Source: Colwellia echini (GTDB lineage: Bacteria; Pseudomonadota; Gammaproteobacteria; Enterobacterales; Alteromonadaceae). From it: DNA of 64,000 nucleotides. Under the pieces are notes generated by a model. It made no database searches and was not told where the DNA came from. It was given only the letters and a program-made list of their open reading frames with translations. Positions 63,839 through 64,000 of the stretch are shown here, one piece after another (the stretch's first letter is position 1; each line of letters starts with the position of its first letter). The position numbers and the translations under genes are program-made. The stretch is from contig NZ_PJAI02000012.1 in NCBI RefSeq assembly GCF_002843355.2, positions 1-64,000 on the forward strand, read 5' to 3'.

Positions 63839-64000
63839 CCAACAGGTAAAATCACTTATATAAAGTATTAATAGCTTATACCAATTTCATTAATTAAGTG
63901 CTCTATTTTAGACGGAGGAAAAATCATTAAATACAAGGCATTTATTTACATAACTAGTTGTTCTAATTATTAAATAAATAACGTTGTAGTTAGTGGTTTT
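63839..64000. other. Right edge, no gene visible; partial repeat-like sequence
   Basis: No ORF. The stretch ATACCAATTTCATTAATTAAG (about 63879-63899, 20-base part) and a following TACAAGGCA recall the internal module of the MITE-like elements and weakly the 2703-2725 region. It may be the beginning of another dispersed element cut by the window edge. Confidence 0.3.

Overview
The window looks like a chromosome segment of a marine, probably cold-adapted gammaproteobacterium of the Alteromonadales, most like Colwellia. The evidence is a low-GC sequence, gene orders typical of that group (prmA-dusB-fis-purH-purD, pilMNOPQ-aroKB-damX-dam, divergent argE/argCBFGH with an ArgH-acetyltransferase fusion) and an osmolyte cluster. 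This assignment comes from gene content, not from a database search. No rRNA, tRNA, CRISPR array, prophage or full transposon was seen.

Layout. 1-7.6 kb (minus strand): prmA, dusB, fis, purH, a secreted-type methyltransferase and purD, with short foldback repeats around purH. 7.8-12.2 kb: a siroheme-synthase-like protein whose methyltransferase half is degraded, a very long RluA-type pseudouridine synthase, and a divergent VOC/LysR pair. 12.5-17.5 kb: four genes that together would make and recycle glucosylglycerate: glycerate kinase, HAD phosphatase, GT81 glucosyl-phosphoglycerate synthase and GH13_18 phosphorylase. 17.6-32.4 kb is an accessory region. It holds an NMT1-type hybrid histidine kinase, DUF3297, a Bcr/CflA transporter, a GGDEF-EAL protein, a peroxiredoxin, a YgiW-type protein, a LysR/glutathionyl-hydroquinone reductase/pirin set, an OXA-type class D beta-lactamase, and an overlapping secreted protease/FHA membrane protein pair.

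32.5-47.7 kb is conserved core: trpS, rpe, a TorF-type porin, a DUF2970 gene too short for ordinary ORF cut-offs (35588-35767), dam, damX, aroB, aroK, pilQPONM and divergent mrcA. 47.9-57.5 kb is the arginine cluster: argA, the argH-acetyltransferase fusion, argG, argF, argB, argC and divergent argE. 57.6-64 kb holds an acyltransferase-like membrane protein, a GNAT-nitrilase fusion, an unrecognised 458-aa protein and metB under a MetJ-box array.

The most noteworthy signals are these. (1) The 12.5-17.5 kb cluster encodes a closed synthesis-and-recycling loop for glucosylglycerate. (2) Two ~195-bp MITE-like elements (17-bp terminal inverted repeats, 6-bp direct repeats TAGATA and TAGGTA) sit in the arginine region, with two solitary ends nearby. 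(3) A separate foldback repeat family has three copies, two of them ending 12-15 bases after the stop codons of purH and argF. (4) A chromosomal OXA-type beta-lactamase carries an unusual insertion before its catalytic serine. (5) A predicted secreted protease and an FHA membrane protein form an overlapping gene pair of unknown role.
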